From the NCBI RefSeq assembly GCF_036763085.1, contig NZ_JBAIYU010000031.1, positions 1-64,000 of the forward strand: a stretch of 64,000 nt of DNA. The letters run 5' to 3'. The DNA is from JBAIYU01 sp036763085 (GTDB lineage Bacteria > Bacillota > Negativicutes > DSM-1736 > Dendrosporobacteraceae). The notes below the pieces were generated by a model. It worked only from the letters and a program-made list of their open reading frames with translations. It was not told the origin of the DNA and did not search any database. Both the position numbers and the translations under genes were made by a program. Below, piece after piece: positions 33,361 through 41,863 of this stretch (within the stretch, counting starts at the first letter, position 1; each line of letters opens with the position of its first letter).

Positions 33361-34221
33361 ATGGAAGAAAAAGACGAACGGGCTTTTGTAAATAAATGTT
33401 TACCCCAGGTTGGTCCCCAAAAGATTATAATGCGTCAGGTTGTTGGCCAGCGAAGCAAGCAGAAGTCACTTGATGTACATATGTGTGTGCCGAGACGCAG
33501 ACCGGGAATCGAACAAATAATTGATGTTTTTGTTAAAAAGGTTAGGATTACATCTGTTGATATTATCACCGATAAGGTAATAGTGCGCGGACATTTTGAA
33601 GTAAAGGCCATATATGTAGCATGTCTGCCTAAACAGCCAGTACATGCAATTGAAATGCGGCGCGTACGATTCACAGTTGATGTACCAATATACGGAGCTC
33701 GCTGCGGTATGGATGCCGATGCAAGTGTTGATATAGAATTTGTCGATTATGATTGTGATGATAAAACTAGATTATATAAACATAAATACGATAAAAAGAA
33801 AGACTATGGCCATAAAGATTGTGATGATGACTGCAAGCCGCACCATCACGATAATTGCGATGACCACTGCGAGCCGCATCATCATAAGGATTGTGATTGC
33901 GATGATCACTGCAAACCGCACCATCACGATGATTGTGATGACAATTGCAAGCCGCACTATCATCATAACGATTGCGATTGCAACGATGGCTGTAAGATGC
34001 ATCATTATCACGATGATTGTGATGATAATTGCAAGCCTCATCACCACCACAAAGATTGGGATGACTGTTGCAAGCCGCATCACCACCATAAACATGACTG
34101 TTGTGCCCGTGAATTTGATGTGTCGATAGTCTTAAGAGTAACAGCTAAGGTAATGACTGATAGGGAAGTTGTAATTGGCAACAATTACTACCCAGGCCTC
34201 CCATTAAAACCCAAAGGATAA
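33361..34221 (+). CDS. SPOCS (DUF3794) domain protein with His/Cys/Asp-rich insert
   Basis: 286 aa from ATG 33361, 8 bases after AAAGGAGG (GTG 33355 is too close). Residues about 30-140 (IIMRQVVGQRSKQKSLDVHM, VIVRGHFEVKAIYVACLP, RRVRFTVDVPIYGA) are a SPOCS/DUF3794 domain, as in SipL, SafA partners and spore coat proteins. Residues about 151-248 are an insert of seven or so D-C-D-D-x-C-K-P-H-H-H units; the domain's last strand (REFDVSIVLRVTAKVMTDRE) resumes after it. Expected in the spore coat; the insert should bind metal ions such as Zn, Ni or Cu. Promoter type cannot be read. Confidence 0.8.
   Translation: MEEKDERAFVNKCLPQVGPQKIIMRQVVGQRSKQKSLDVHMCVPRRRPGIEQIIDVFVKKVRITSVDIITDKVIVRGHFEVKAIYVACLPKQPVHAIEMRRVRFTVDVPIYGARCGMDADASVDIEFVDYDCDDKTRLYKHKYDKKKDYGHKDCDDDCKPHHHDNCDDHCEPHHHKDCDCDDHCKPHHHDDCDDNCKPHYHHNDCDCNDGCKMHHYHDDCDDNCKPHHHHKDWDDCCKPHHHHKHDCCAREFDVSIVLRVTAKVMTDREVVIGNNYYPGLPLKPKG
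33816..34104 (+). repeat. Tandem repeats encoding the His/Cys-rich insert
   Basis: Units of about 36-45 bp built on GATTGTGATGA..TGCAAGCCGCA with CATCATCAC tails, repeated about seven times in frame with substitutions and some one-codon length changes. In-frame expansion and contraction are expected between strains. Confidence 0.8.
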
Positions 34222-34225
34222 TGAT

Positions 34226-34256
34226 AAGGCAGTCTGCGACGAGCAGACTGCCTTTA
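34226..34256 (+). terminator. Terminator of the SPOCS gene
   Basis: Perfect 12-bp stem AAGGCAGTCTGC/GCAGACTGCCTT with loop GACGA, followed by TATAATT. Confidence 0.8.
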
Positions 34257-34367
34257 TAATTGCCCAAATAGTAACAGATAAAGGATGAACCGCCAGCAAC
34301 TCTAACTACAGGAGTTTTTAATCTTTTCGAGAATATGTAAAAGACGACATAGAAAGGGGAAAATATT

Positions 34368-35816
34368 TTGAAAAAATTACTGGTAGGTTTATTGCTGATC
34401 TTAACTTATGTTCTTAACTCTAGTATTTCATATGCTAACAGCGCTGAAAGTAAAATTATAATTATGCAAGATGAGAAACTTATTGAGACAGGTAAAACTG
34501 CTTTATTAGATAAGCATACAGTACTAGTTCCAGTCGATGTTATCAAAGATTATGTTTACGATAATATTGACCTCGATGTCGCCAATAGTAAGATGAATGT
34601 AAATATCATTCTTCCTAAGTTTCGCTTAGAAACTGAAAAACTGGATGAATCAATTTATTCTGGTGTAGATTTAAGTTTTCCAGTTAAGAAACTTGCGGGC
34701 AAGTCCTATATAAACCTCTACGGTTTGGAGAAAGTATTCGGTATCAAGGTTATAAATCAAGAAAAGACCAAGACTTTGGTTATTCAACCTGGTAATAATA
34801 GTTTTTTTTCACCTCTTCAATTAAACCAGACGCGTGAGAACATGCCTATTAACGGAAAAATAAATCTAGTTTGGGATCATGTAATGAGTGTGCCGCGAAA
34901 CCTGGAGCGTGAGGATAAAATAGAAGGGCTGGATGTAATTTCCCCTACCTGGTTTTCTCTAGCCGACGAAGACGGAAATATTGCAAATAAAGCTGACATT
35001 AAATACGTAATGGATGCTCATGCAAAAGGATATAAGGTTTGGGCTTTGGTAAGCAACAGTTTTGACAAAGATTTGACAAGAAAATTATTAAATAATGAGT
35101 GGGCTAAACTCAATTTCATTAAACAGCTTGCAGTGTACTCTAGTCTTTATGATTTGGATGGTATCAATATAGATTTTGAAAACATCTACGACGAAGATAA
35201 AGACAAGTTTACTCAGCTCGTTCGCGAACTTACGGCAGCATTAAAAGAGCAAAACATCACAGTGTCTATAGATATAACTATACCTTCACAAACTTCATTT
35301 TGGTCAGCGTGTTATGATCGCCAGGAGCTAGGTAAAATCGTCGATTATGTAATGGTCATGACTTATGATGAACATTGGCGCGCAAGTCCGGTCAGCGGCT
35401 CGGTAGCCTCACAAGAATGGGTAGATAAGGGAATTGCCGCAACGTTGCGCAGTATTCCCAAAGAAAAGCTGCTTATGGGTATTCCGTTTTATACGCGAGA
35501 ATGGGAAGAAACTAAAGAAGATGGCAGAGTAAAGGTAAAATCAAAAACCTTATCGATGGCGCAAGCACAGCAAACCATTAAAGATAACCAATTAAGCCCA
35601 GTTTGGTTGAAGGATAAGGGACAGCACTATGTTGAGTACAAAAAAGAGGGGAAACTGTATCGAATTTGGCTGGAGGACGAAAAGTCTGTTGCTCTTAAGG
35701 CAAGCTTAGTTCACAAATATGGTTTAGCCGGTGCAGCTGCATGGCGTAAGGATTTTGAGCAGCCAGTCATTTGGGATGTATTAAATACTACTCTGAAAAA
35801 GCATAATAATAAATAA
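34368..35816 (+). CDS. Secreted GH18-family glycoside hydrolase (spore/peptidoglycan type)
   Basis: 482 aa. Signal peptide MKKLLVGLLLILTYVLNSS with likely cleavage after YANS. Residues 27-145 resemble a copper-amine-oxidase-N-like/stalk domain. Residues about 160-480 are a GH18 barrel with DLDGINIDFENIY, carrying the D-x-x-D-x-D-x-E catalytic signature, plus VMVMTYDEHW and GIPFYTREWEE. Relatives such as YaaH/YdhD/CwlX-type hydrolases act on spore cortex or envelope glycans. TTG at 34368 with AAAGGGG. Substrate not determined by sequence. It is 24 bp upstream of thpR. Confidence 0.85.
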   Translation: MKKLLVGLLLILTYVLNSSISYANSAESKIIIMQDEKLIETGKTALLDKHTVLVPVDVIKDYVYDNIDLDVANSKMNVNIILPKFRLETEKLDESIYSGVDLSFPVKKLAGKSYINLYGLEKVFGIKVINQEKTKTLVIQPGNNSFFSPLQLNQTRENMPINGKINLVWDHVMSVPRNLEREDKIEGLDVISPTWFSLADEDGNIANKADIKYVMDAHAKGYKVWALVSNSFDKDLTRKLLNNEWAKLNFIKQLAVYSSLYDLDGINIDFENIYDEDKDKFTQLVRELTAALKEQNITVSIDITIPSQTSFWSACYDRQELGKIVDYVMVMTYDEHWRASPVSGSVASQEWVDKGIAATLRSIPKEKLLMGIPFYTREWEETKEDGRVKVKSKTLSMAQAQQTIKDNQLSPVWLKDKGQHYVEYKKEGKLYRIWLEDEKSVALKASLVHKYGLAGAAAWRKDFEQPVIWDVLNTTLKKHNNK

Positions 35817-35840
35817 TATTGAACTTTTTAGGAGTAAAGT

Positions 35841-36380
35841 ATGAGGCTGTTTGTTGGAATTGAATTACCTTCTCCGGTGAAATTAAAACTTAAGGAACTG
35901 CAGCTAGAACTGAAAACTCAAGCGGACCGGGGACGTTTTGTATCACCTGATAACTTGCACATAACATTGCAATTCTTAGGTGAAGTGCCAGATGCTATTA
36001 CAAAAGATATTGTTTTGTCACTGCAAAAGCTACCGTCAGAAATTCCGCAGTTTTCATTAGGTCTCGGTGCTTTTGGTTTTTTTGGTAATAAGAGTCCTTA
36101 CCGTGTAGCATGGGTTGGGTTAAATGGACAATTAGATGTACTCAATAAGTTGCAGCAAGAGGTACAGCTAGCCATGACAGAGCTAAAGCTGGTGAAAGAT
36201 GAAAAGAGCTTTAAACCACATATAACACTTGCTAGAGATGTAGAACTGCCGATGAAGTTTCAGACAAAATCTGCAGAATATAACACAACATTTAATGTGG
36301 ACCATTTTTCTATAATTTCGAGTTCATTAGAAAGCGGTCGAAGAATATATAGGTCGATTCACAATTTTATATTGCTATAA
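35841..36380 (+). CDS. thpR: RNA 2',3'-cyclic phosphodiesterase
   Basis: 179 aa, 2H phosphoesterase. Two H-x-T-x motifs: NLHITLQFLGEVP near residue 42 and KPHITLARDVE near residue 127. N terminus MRLFVGIELPSPVK is typical. Formerly called 2'-5' RNA ligase; hydrolyses 2',3'-cyclic phosphates at RNA ends. ATG at 35841 with AGGAG; probably co-transcribed with the GH18 gene. Confidence 0.92.
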   Translation: MRLFVGIELPSPVKLKLKELQLELKTQADRGRFVSPDNLHITLQFLGEVPDAITKDIVLSLQKLPSEIPQFSLGLGAFGFFGNKSPYRVAWVGLNGQLDVLNKLQQEVQLAMTELKLVKDEKSFKPHITLARDVELPMKFQTKSAEYNTTFNVDHFSIISSSLESGRRIYRSIHNFILL

Positions 36381-36384
36381 AATA

Positions 36385-36444
36385 AAGTGACTGCAGCCGA
36401 ATCTCTTGTCACAAGATTCAGTTGCAGTCACTTATATTTTTTTT
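36385..36444 (+). terminator. Terminator of the GH18-thpR operon
   Basis: Long imperfect hairpin, outer arms AAGTGACTGCA/TGCAGTCACTT and inner GAATCT/AGATTC, with TATATTTTTTTT. Confidence 0.85.
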
Positions 36445-36766
36445 GCTAACTTCATATAAAATGTTTAGCGGAATGGATTTTTAGGCAACAATAATAGAAA
36501 TAATTATGAAGGAGAATACTAAGTTTGCATTTTATAAGTTTGACGTTCTGACATGCAAAAAGTGCACCTGACTAAGTAATTTAGTAAATAATTCGAAGAA
36601 AACTGTGTTTTCCTAATAAAAATTAGCAATTTATCAGGAGTAGCCATTGTACACAGGCTGAGTATTCGATATAATTTAAAACATATAATTGCGCGGCGTG
36701 AGTTAGTTTTCAGTTGATGAGCGACAGGGAATTATATTTTTAACAATAATGAGGAGGATTTAAGCA
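36445..36766. other. Leader/promoter region of RNase J gene
   Basis: About 320 bp without a convincing gene. A 21-codon frame (ATG 36506) lacks a ribosome binding site. A possible -10 (TATAAT, 36670-36675) lies near the middle, leaving a leader of about 90 nt before rnj. No clear terminator or riboswitch seen. Confidence 0.4.
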
Positions 36767-38425
36767 TTGAGTAAAAGTAAAATATCGATTATATCTCTCG
36801 GCGGTCTAGGAGAGATTGGAAAGAATATGACAGTTGTGCGTTATGGCAATGACATCATTGTTATAGATGCAGGGCTGGCATTTCCTGATGATGATATGCC
36901 TGGTATTGATTTAGTAATACCGGATATAACCTATTTGTTGGAGAATAGGGAGCATGTTAAGGCCGTTGTTTTAACACACGGACATGAGGACCACATCGGT
37001 TCATTATCTTATCTATTAAAGCAAATTAATGTTCCTGTTTATGGAACACGTCTCACTTTAGGACTAGCCGAGGGCAAGTTAAAGGAGAATAATATTTCTA
37101 ATTGCAATCTTATACCAGTACAAGCTGGTGATGCTGTAACTATTGGTGAATTCGAAGTCGGTTTTATTCGTGTCAGCCATTCAATAGCCGATGCGGTAGG
37201 TTTATACTTGAAAACTCCGGTAGGGACAATCGTTCACACTGGTGACTTTAAGATTGACCAAACACCTGTTGATGGAAAACTAATTGATATACACAAATTT
37301 GCCGAACTAGGTGACCAGGGTGTATTAGTACTCATGTCTGATAGCACTAATGCTGAACGTCCCGGCTATACTATGTCGGAAAAAACTGTTGGTGAGACTC
37401 TCAGAGAAGAGTTCGCTCAAGCAAAAGGCCGCATAATTTTAGCAACGTTTGCATCTAACGTATTGAGACTTCATCAGGCTATACAGACAGCTTGTCAGTT
37501 CAACCGTAAAGTTGCTGTTAACGGCCGTAGTATGAAAAATGTCGTTGAGATATCCCAAAGATTAGGCTATTTAACTATTCCCGAGGGCGTGCTCATTGAT
37601 ATTGAGGAAATCGATAGATATCCTGCAAATCAATTACTTATACTGACTACTGGCAGCCAAGGTGAACCATTATCAGGTCTTTCACGTATGGCAACAAGCA
37701 CCCATAGACAAGTTTGCATCGCCCCAGAGGATACCGTAATTATATCTGCTACTCCTATTCCAGGTAATGAGAAACTTGTAGGCAGAACAATCAACAGCCT
37801 TTTAAAACAAGGCGCTTACGTGGTATATGAGAGAACATCTGGTGTGCATGTTTCCGGACATGCAAGTCAAGAAGAACTGAAGCTAATGCTAAACTTAATT
37901 CGTCCCAAGTACTTTTTCCCAGTACATGGCGAATATAGAATGCTTGTTCAACATAGCAAACTGGCTCAAGATCTCGGTATTCCAAAAGAGAATATCTTTA
38001 TAGGAAATATCGGAAATGTCTTTGAATTCTCCCCTGAAAAAGCAGTAATGGCTGGAAAAGTTGCTTCAGGAAAGGTATTGGTAGACGGGCTGGGTGTAGG
38101 CGATGTTGGAAATATCGTACTGCGTGACAGACGTCAGCTTTCACAAGATGGTATCATTATTGTCGTTATGACACTAGATAAAGAACGAGGCTGTGTATTA
38201 TCAGGTCCAGATATTGTATCTAGAGGTTTCGTATATGTTCGTGATTCTGAGCATCTGATGGATGAATTAAAAGATAGGGTTCAACAAGTTATGGATCGTT
38301 ACGAACCAGGAAAAGTTATTGAATGGTCTATTATTAAATCTGGAGTTAGAGACGTATTAGGGAAATTCATTTACGAGAAAACTCATCGTCGTCCAATGAT
38401 CATTCCAATTATCATGGAAGTATAA
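36767..38425 (+). CDS. rnj: Ribonuclease J
   Basis: 552 aa. Metallo-beta-lactamase/beta-CASP RNase: HGHEDHIGSL (zinc HxHxDH), SHSIADAVGL, HTGDFKID, DSTNAERPGYT, the beta-CASP motifs NGRSMKN and TTGSQGEP, SGHASQEELK and the final metal His in FFPVHGEYRML. 5'-exo- and endoribonuclease for mRNA decay and rRNA maturation. TTG at 36767 with GAGGAGG. Single copy in the window, so RnjA versus RnjB cannot be distinguished. Confidence 0.93.
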   Translation: MSKSKISIISLGGLGEIGKNMTVVRYGNDIIVIDAGLAFPDDDMPGIDLVIPDITYLLENREHVKAVVLTHGHEDHIGSLSYLLKQINVPVYGTRLTLGLAEGKLKENNISNCNLIPVQAGDAVTIGEFEVGFIRVSHSIADAVGLYLKTPVGTIVHTGDFKIDQTPVDGKLIDIHKFAELGDQGVLVLMSDSTNAERPGYTMSEKTVGETLREEFAQAKGRIILATFASNVLRLHQAIQTACQFNRKVAVNGRSMKNVVEISQRLGYLTIPEGVLIDIEEIDRYPANQLLILTTGSQGEPLSGLSRMATSTHRQVCIAPEDTVIISATPIPGNEKLVGRTINSLLKQGAYVVYERTSGVHVSGHASQEELKLMLNLIRPKYFFPVHGEYRMLVQHSKLAQDLGIPKENIFIGNIGNVFEFSPEKAVMAGKVASGKVLVDGLGVGDVGNIVLRDRRQLSQDGIIIVVMTLDKERGCVLSGPDIVSRGFVYVRDSEHLMDELKDRVQQVMDRYEPGKVIEWSIIKSGVRDVLGKFIYEKTHRRPMIIPIIMEV

Positions 38426-38441
38426 TGTTTTGTTTGTAGCT

Positions 38442-38480
38442 AAAAACCATTTAGTCTTTGACTAAATGGTTTTTCTTTTT
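38442..38480 (+). terminator. Terminator of the RNase J gene
   Basis: Perfect 15-bp stem AAAAACCATTTAGTC/GACTAAATGGTTTTT with TTT loop and CTTTTT tail. Confidence 0.9.
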
Positions 38481-38606
38481 GCTGGTATTTCATTTTTTGA
38501 TAGATATAAGATTTTATTGCAGGAATATTTTTACATAAAATCAAATATATAGCACAATAGTGTAAGCTATTGTTATATCATCAATTGAATGAGGCTGGTG
38601 GTAACC

Positions 38607-39179
38607 TTGATTTCTGATGAGGAATTAGCAAGCCAACTGCAGTCAGGACGTGAAGATGCGCTAGACCAGTTGGTTTTTCGATATCATAAGCCTATTTATG
38701 CTTATATTTTCAGATTGAGCGGAGACCACCATACTACTAATGATCTCGTTCAGGATATTTTTATAAAACTGTGCAGAGGTATTAATAGTTATCGGCAGGA
38801 ACTTCCATTCAGACCATGGCTTTATAGAATAGCAGCTAATACTTACAAGGACTATAAAAAGGCGGCATACACAAGGAAAGTACTTCCTGGATATAAAGAT
38901 ATGGTAACTCAGATTACAAATACTGCTACACCTGAAGATGCTTTTATCAAAGACTTTGAAAAAGCTAGGTTAATTCAAGCGGTTAATAATTTAAATGATA
39001 TTTACCGCGAGACATTGCTACTGCGTTACTATCAAGAACTTAAATTAGAGGAAATAGCTATTGTGCTTAGTGTTCCAGTTGGCACAGTAAAATCTAGATT
39101 ATCTAGTGCCCTATCACAGTTAAAACAAACGCTAAAAGATGAAGACTTTGTACTTAGACCAAACTTACAAGGGTCATGA
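38607..39179 (+). CDS. ECF-type RNA polymerase sigma factor
   Basis: 190 aa from TTG 38607 (MISDEELASQLQSGREDALD), preferred because GGTGGT lies just upstream; ATG 38589 would add six residues. Sigma2 region: RYHKPIYAYIFRLSGDHHT and DLVQDIFIKL, RPWLYRIAANTYKD. Sigma4: RETLLLRYYQELKLEEIAIV with VPVGTVKSRLSSALSQL. It heads a five-gene cluster with a membrane protein and ABC transporter genes, the usual arrangement for a sigma factor controlling envelope-stress or peptide-resistance transporters. Confidence 0.9.
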   Translation: MISDEELASQLQSGREDALDQLVFRYHKPIYAYIFRLSGDHHTTNDLVQDIFIKLCRGINSYRQELPFRPWLYRIAANTYKDYKKAAYTRKVLPGYKDMVTQITNTATPEDAFIKDFEKARLIQAVNNLNDIYRETLLLRYYQELKLEEIAIVLSVPVGTVKSRLSSALSQLKQTLKDEDFVLRPNLQGS

Positions 39180-39232
39180 TAACAATGGTTTTATTATATA
39201 CAGGCTCGAATTACCATTAAGGAGTTTTTATT

Positions 39233-40057
39233 ATGAGCAAAAAACAGCAAATACTTAATGAAATTAAGCTAGATAATCATTATGAAAGTTTAAATGAGGT
39301 TTTTGAAAAGCTAGATAACTATCAAGTTGATTTGCCTTCACATGAAGATTCAAAAAGGCTTTTGCTTACCCTTAAACCTATCTTGGCAGCAAATATACAA
39401 AGGGAACCTGGTAAGATAAGGTTTAAAGAAATGATGGAAGCTAATAGAGTATCAGTGCATAAACCAGAAATCTTACAATTAATAAGATTGCAGTCAACCT
39501 TGATAAATAAAAGATTTTTATTTGTTACTTCTATACTATTAATCGCGTGCATTGTACTTGTCAGGTATTACGATATCAGTACTTCAAAATTCTTAGTAAC
39601 ATTATCACCAGTGCTAGGCATTTTAACATTCTACTATGAATATCGTGCTCAAATATACAAGGTTGAGGAGATTGAGGCAGTTTGCCGATATTCACGTGCT
39701 CAGCTGGCTCTTGCTAGAATTATGGTGGTAGTAGGGTATAACCTGCTGTTCCTTACTTGTTTAACATTTATTATAAACTCGTCATTTTCTATAGCAATTC
39801 TAAAACTTATAATGGATTGCCTTACCCCCTTACTATTGAGTTTAGGAATTGCACTAGCATCTTCGCTGAAATTCGGCATAGCTGGTGGATGCATGACCGC
39901 AGGTATAGTGTGGATTATTCAAATTACCCTTCTAAAGGGTGATTTTATATTCAGGTTCTTATTACCAAATATGACAGAAGCGGCGAACAATATTGTCGGT
40001 ATAGCCTTCGGGTTAGCTCTTATCTATCACTCGGTGAGACGCTTAGCTTTTAGATAG
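39233..40057 (+). CDS. Multi-pass membrane protein, candidate anti-sigma factor
   Basis: 274 aa. About 95 cytoplasmic N-terminal residues, mostly helical, then about six predicted membrane helices (first FLFVTSILLIACIVLVRYY near residue 100). I recognise no named domain and see no HxxxCxxC zinc anti-sigma motif. Position directly after the ECF sigma gene makes an anti-sigma or sensor role the first guess. ATG at 39233 with AAGGAG. Followed after 29 bp by the first ABC ATPase. Confidence 0.55.
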   Translation: MSKKQQILNEIKLDNHYESLNEVFEKLDNYQVDLPSHEDSKRLLLTLKPILAANIQREPGKIRFKEMMEANRVSVHKPEILQLIRLQSTLINKRFLFVTSILLIACIVLVRYYDISTSKFLVTLSPVLGILTFYYEYRAQIYKVEEIEAVCRYSRAQLALARIMVVVGYNLLFLTCLTFIINSSFSIAILKLIMDCLTPLLLSLGIALASSLKFGIAGGCMTAGIVWIIQITLLKGDFIFRFLLPNMTEAANNIVGIAFGLALIYHSVRRLAFR

Positions 40058-40086
40058 TACAGAGAGGTATAGCAGGAGGCTAAGGT

Positions 40087-41001
40087 ATGATGTCTTTAAA
40101 GCTTTCAGAGATATCGCAAAACTATAAATCCGGTAAAGCAGTATTAAATAATATTACAGCAACTTTTACTACAGGTATTTCTGTTATAACCGGACCAAAT
40201 GGTGTAGGCAAAACAACTCTGCTTCGCATGATTGCGGGAATTATAAGGCCTTCCTCCGGAACTATGCTATGGAATGACCAGGATGTTTTTACTAACTACG
40301 TGAGATATAAAGATATTCTTGGATATTTGCCGCAGGAGCTTGGTTTCTATCCCGAAATGACAGGCAGGGAATTTCTAATGTATATGGCGCAATTAAAAAA
40401 TATTCCTGCCAGCCTCTGTAAAGTGAGGATAGAAGAAGTAGCGGAAATTTTTAAAATAACAGATGTCATGAATTATAAATTGGAATGTTGGTCAATTGGT
40501 ATGAAACAAAGAATGGGATTAGCCCAGGCTATTCTTAATGATCCAGATTTAATTATCCTCGATGAACCACTAGTGGGTTTTGATGCTGAGGATAAAATAT
40601 ATATTTGGCATTTGTTATCTCAATTATCTAAAGATCGAATTATAATACTAAGCAGTAACATTCTTGATGATTATATTCAGGAGTGTAATAATCTGTCGCT
40701 ATTATTAAACGGTAATATTAAATTTACAGGGAAAATATTTGAATTTATCGATATTGTCAGAGACAAGGTATGGCTGGCTGATGTTTCTTACGAACAAGCG
40801 GAGCAGATTAAGAATACCTACCCTATAAGTATATTTGAGTTATTTAATGATAGGTGCAAAGTTAGAGTTATATGTGATACTGCTCCTAATATTGCAGGGG
40901 TCAGATCAGTGGAACCTAGAATAGAAGATGCCTATACTTACTTTGTGCAATATAATAATTTCGCCAAAGGAGAAAGTAACTTACTTGCTAGAGATAAATA
41001 A
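40087..41001 (+). CDS. ABC transporter ATP-binding protein (first)
   Basis: 304 aa. Walker A GPNGVGKTTLLRMIAG near residue 38, Q-loop YLPQELGFYPEMTG, a degenerate signature CWSIGMKQRMGLAQAIL instead of LSGGQ, Walker B LIILDEPLVGFD, and a C-terminal regulatory tail of about 90 residues. ATG at 40087 with AGGAGG. The paralogous ATPase follows, so a heterodimeric transporter is likely, with the 41856 gene as membrane partner. Confidence 0.85.
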   Translation: MMSLKLSEISQNYKSGKAVLNNITATFTTGISVITGPNGVGKTTLLRMIAGIIRPSSGTMLWNDQDVFTNYVRYKDILGYLPQELGFYPEMTGREFLMYMAQLKNIPASLCKVRIEEVAEIFKITDVMNYKLECWSIGMKQRMGLAQAILNDPDLIILDEPLVGFDAEDKIYIWHLLSQLSKDRIIILSSNILDDYIQECNNLSLLLNGNIKFTGKIFEFIDIVRDKVWLADVSYEQAEQIKNTYPISIFELFNDRCKVRVICDTAPNIAGVRSVEPRIEDAYTYFVQYNNFAKGESNLLARDK

Positions 41002-41863
41002 GGTTACAAAGATATATGATAATAATGTGACTGCCATATCTAATATTGATTTTATGGCAGAAAAGGGAATTTTAAATATAATTGGCCCTACTGCTGCCGG
41101 TAAAACAACTTTAATTAAGATTATAACCGGACTAGAAACTCCAACTTTTGGAGAGATAATCTTTAATAGCAATAAATTAGCTGAAAGCACGAAGCATAAT
41201 TTAAAAAAAATAGGATACATGCCGCAGATATTTGACTTTTATAAAAATATTAGTGCCGAAGCCTTGCTAGATTATATTGCCGTACTTAGAGGGTTTAATA
41301 GTGGAATTCAGCGAAAATCTCTAGTAGAAGAGGTAGTTGAGGCAGTTCACCTAAATGATTTCCGACATATTCCAATTGGTGAATACTCCTTCGGTATGAA
41401 AAGAAGACTCGGCATCGCTCAGGCTCTTTTAGGAAATCCAGAGTACATAATATTAGATGAACCATTTCACGGCTTAGATCCGGTAGAACGAACTAGGGTT
41501 ATTAGTTTATTAGTTAGAATAGCTAATAAGAGATTAGTTATTGTTTCAAGTAACTCATTAGAGGATGTAGCATACTGTGCCAGTATGCTTTTAGTGCTGT
41601 GTAATGGATCGATGGTATATCAGGGCACGGGAGAACAGCTTAAGAAGAGGATAGAAGGCAAGGTTTGGATATTGGATATGGACGATTTTTCGCTGGAAGA
41701 AATAAGGTTGAAGTATAGAGTAGTAGGGGTACAGCAAATTAACGGAAAACTAGCTGCCAAAATATTATCTTCAACAAAGCCTTTCGAGCAAGCTTACTTA
41801 TGTGATGTGAGATTGGAGGACGGGTATTTAGCTTTAATGGATATAGGGGTTAGAAATGATTAA
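40985..41863 (+). CDS. ABC transporter ATP-binding protein (second)
   Basis: 292 aa from TTG 40985 (MLEINKVTKIYDNN), overlapping the first ATPase by 17 bp; AAAGGAG lies about 12 bases upstream. Walker A GPTAAGKTTLIKIITG (AAGKT in place of the usual SGKT/GKT context), signature YSFGMKRRLGIAQALL, Walker B YIILDEPFHGLD. Same C-terminal extension as its neighbour. It overlaps the permease start by 8 bp, so the three proteins are translationally coupled. Confidence 0.83.
   Translation: MLEINKVTKIYDNNVTAISNIDFMAEKGILNIIGPTAAGKTTLIKIITGLETPTFGEIIFNSNKLAESTKHNLKKIGYMPQIFDFYKNISAEALLDYIAVLRGFNSGIQRKSLVEEVVEAVHLNDFRHIPIGEYSFGMKRRLGIAQALLGNPEYIILDEPFHGLDPVERTRVISLLVRIANKRLVIVSSNSLEDVAYCASMLLVLCNGSMVYQGTGEQLKKRIEGKVWILDMDDFSLEEIRLKYRVVGVQQINGKLAAKILSSTKPFEQAYLCDVRLEDGYLALMDIGVRND

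Noticed and set aside
33772..34095. Ile/Met/Val-rich frames on both strands over the SPOCS insert
   Set aside because: They are shifted readings of the Asp/His/Cys codon repeats, with no ribosome binding site or family match.
33816..34104. CRISPR-like array
   Set aside because: Units are in frame within a protein, have no spacers of constant length, and no cas genes are nearby.
36506..36571. Short frame (21 aa) upstream of RNase J
   Set aside because: No ribosome binding site and no coding character; treated as part of the leader.
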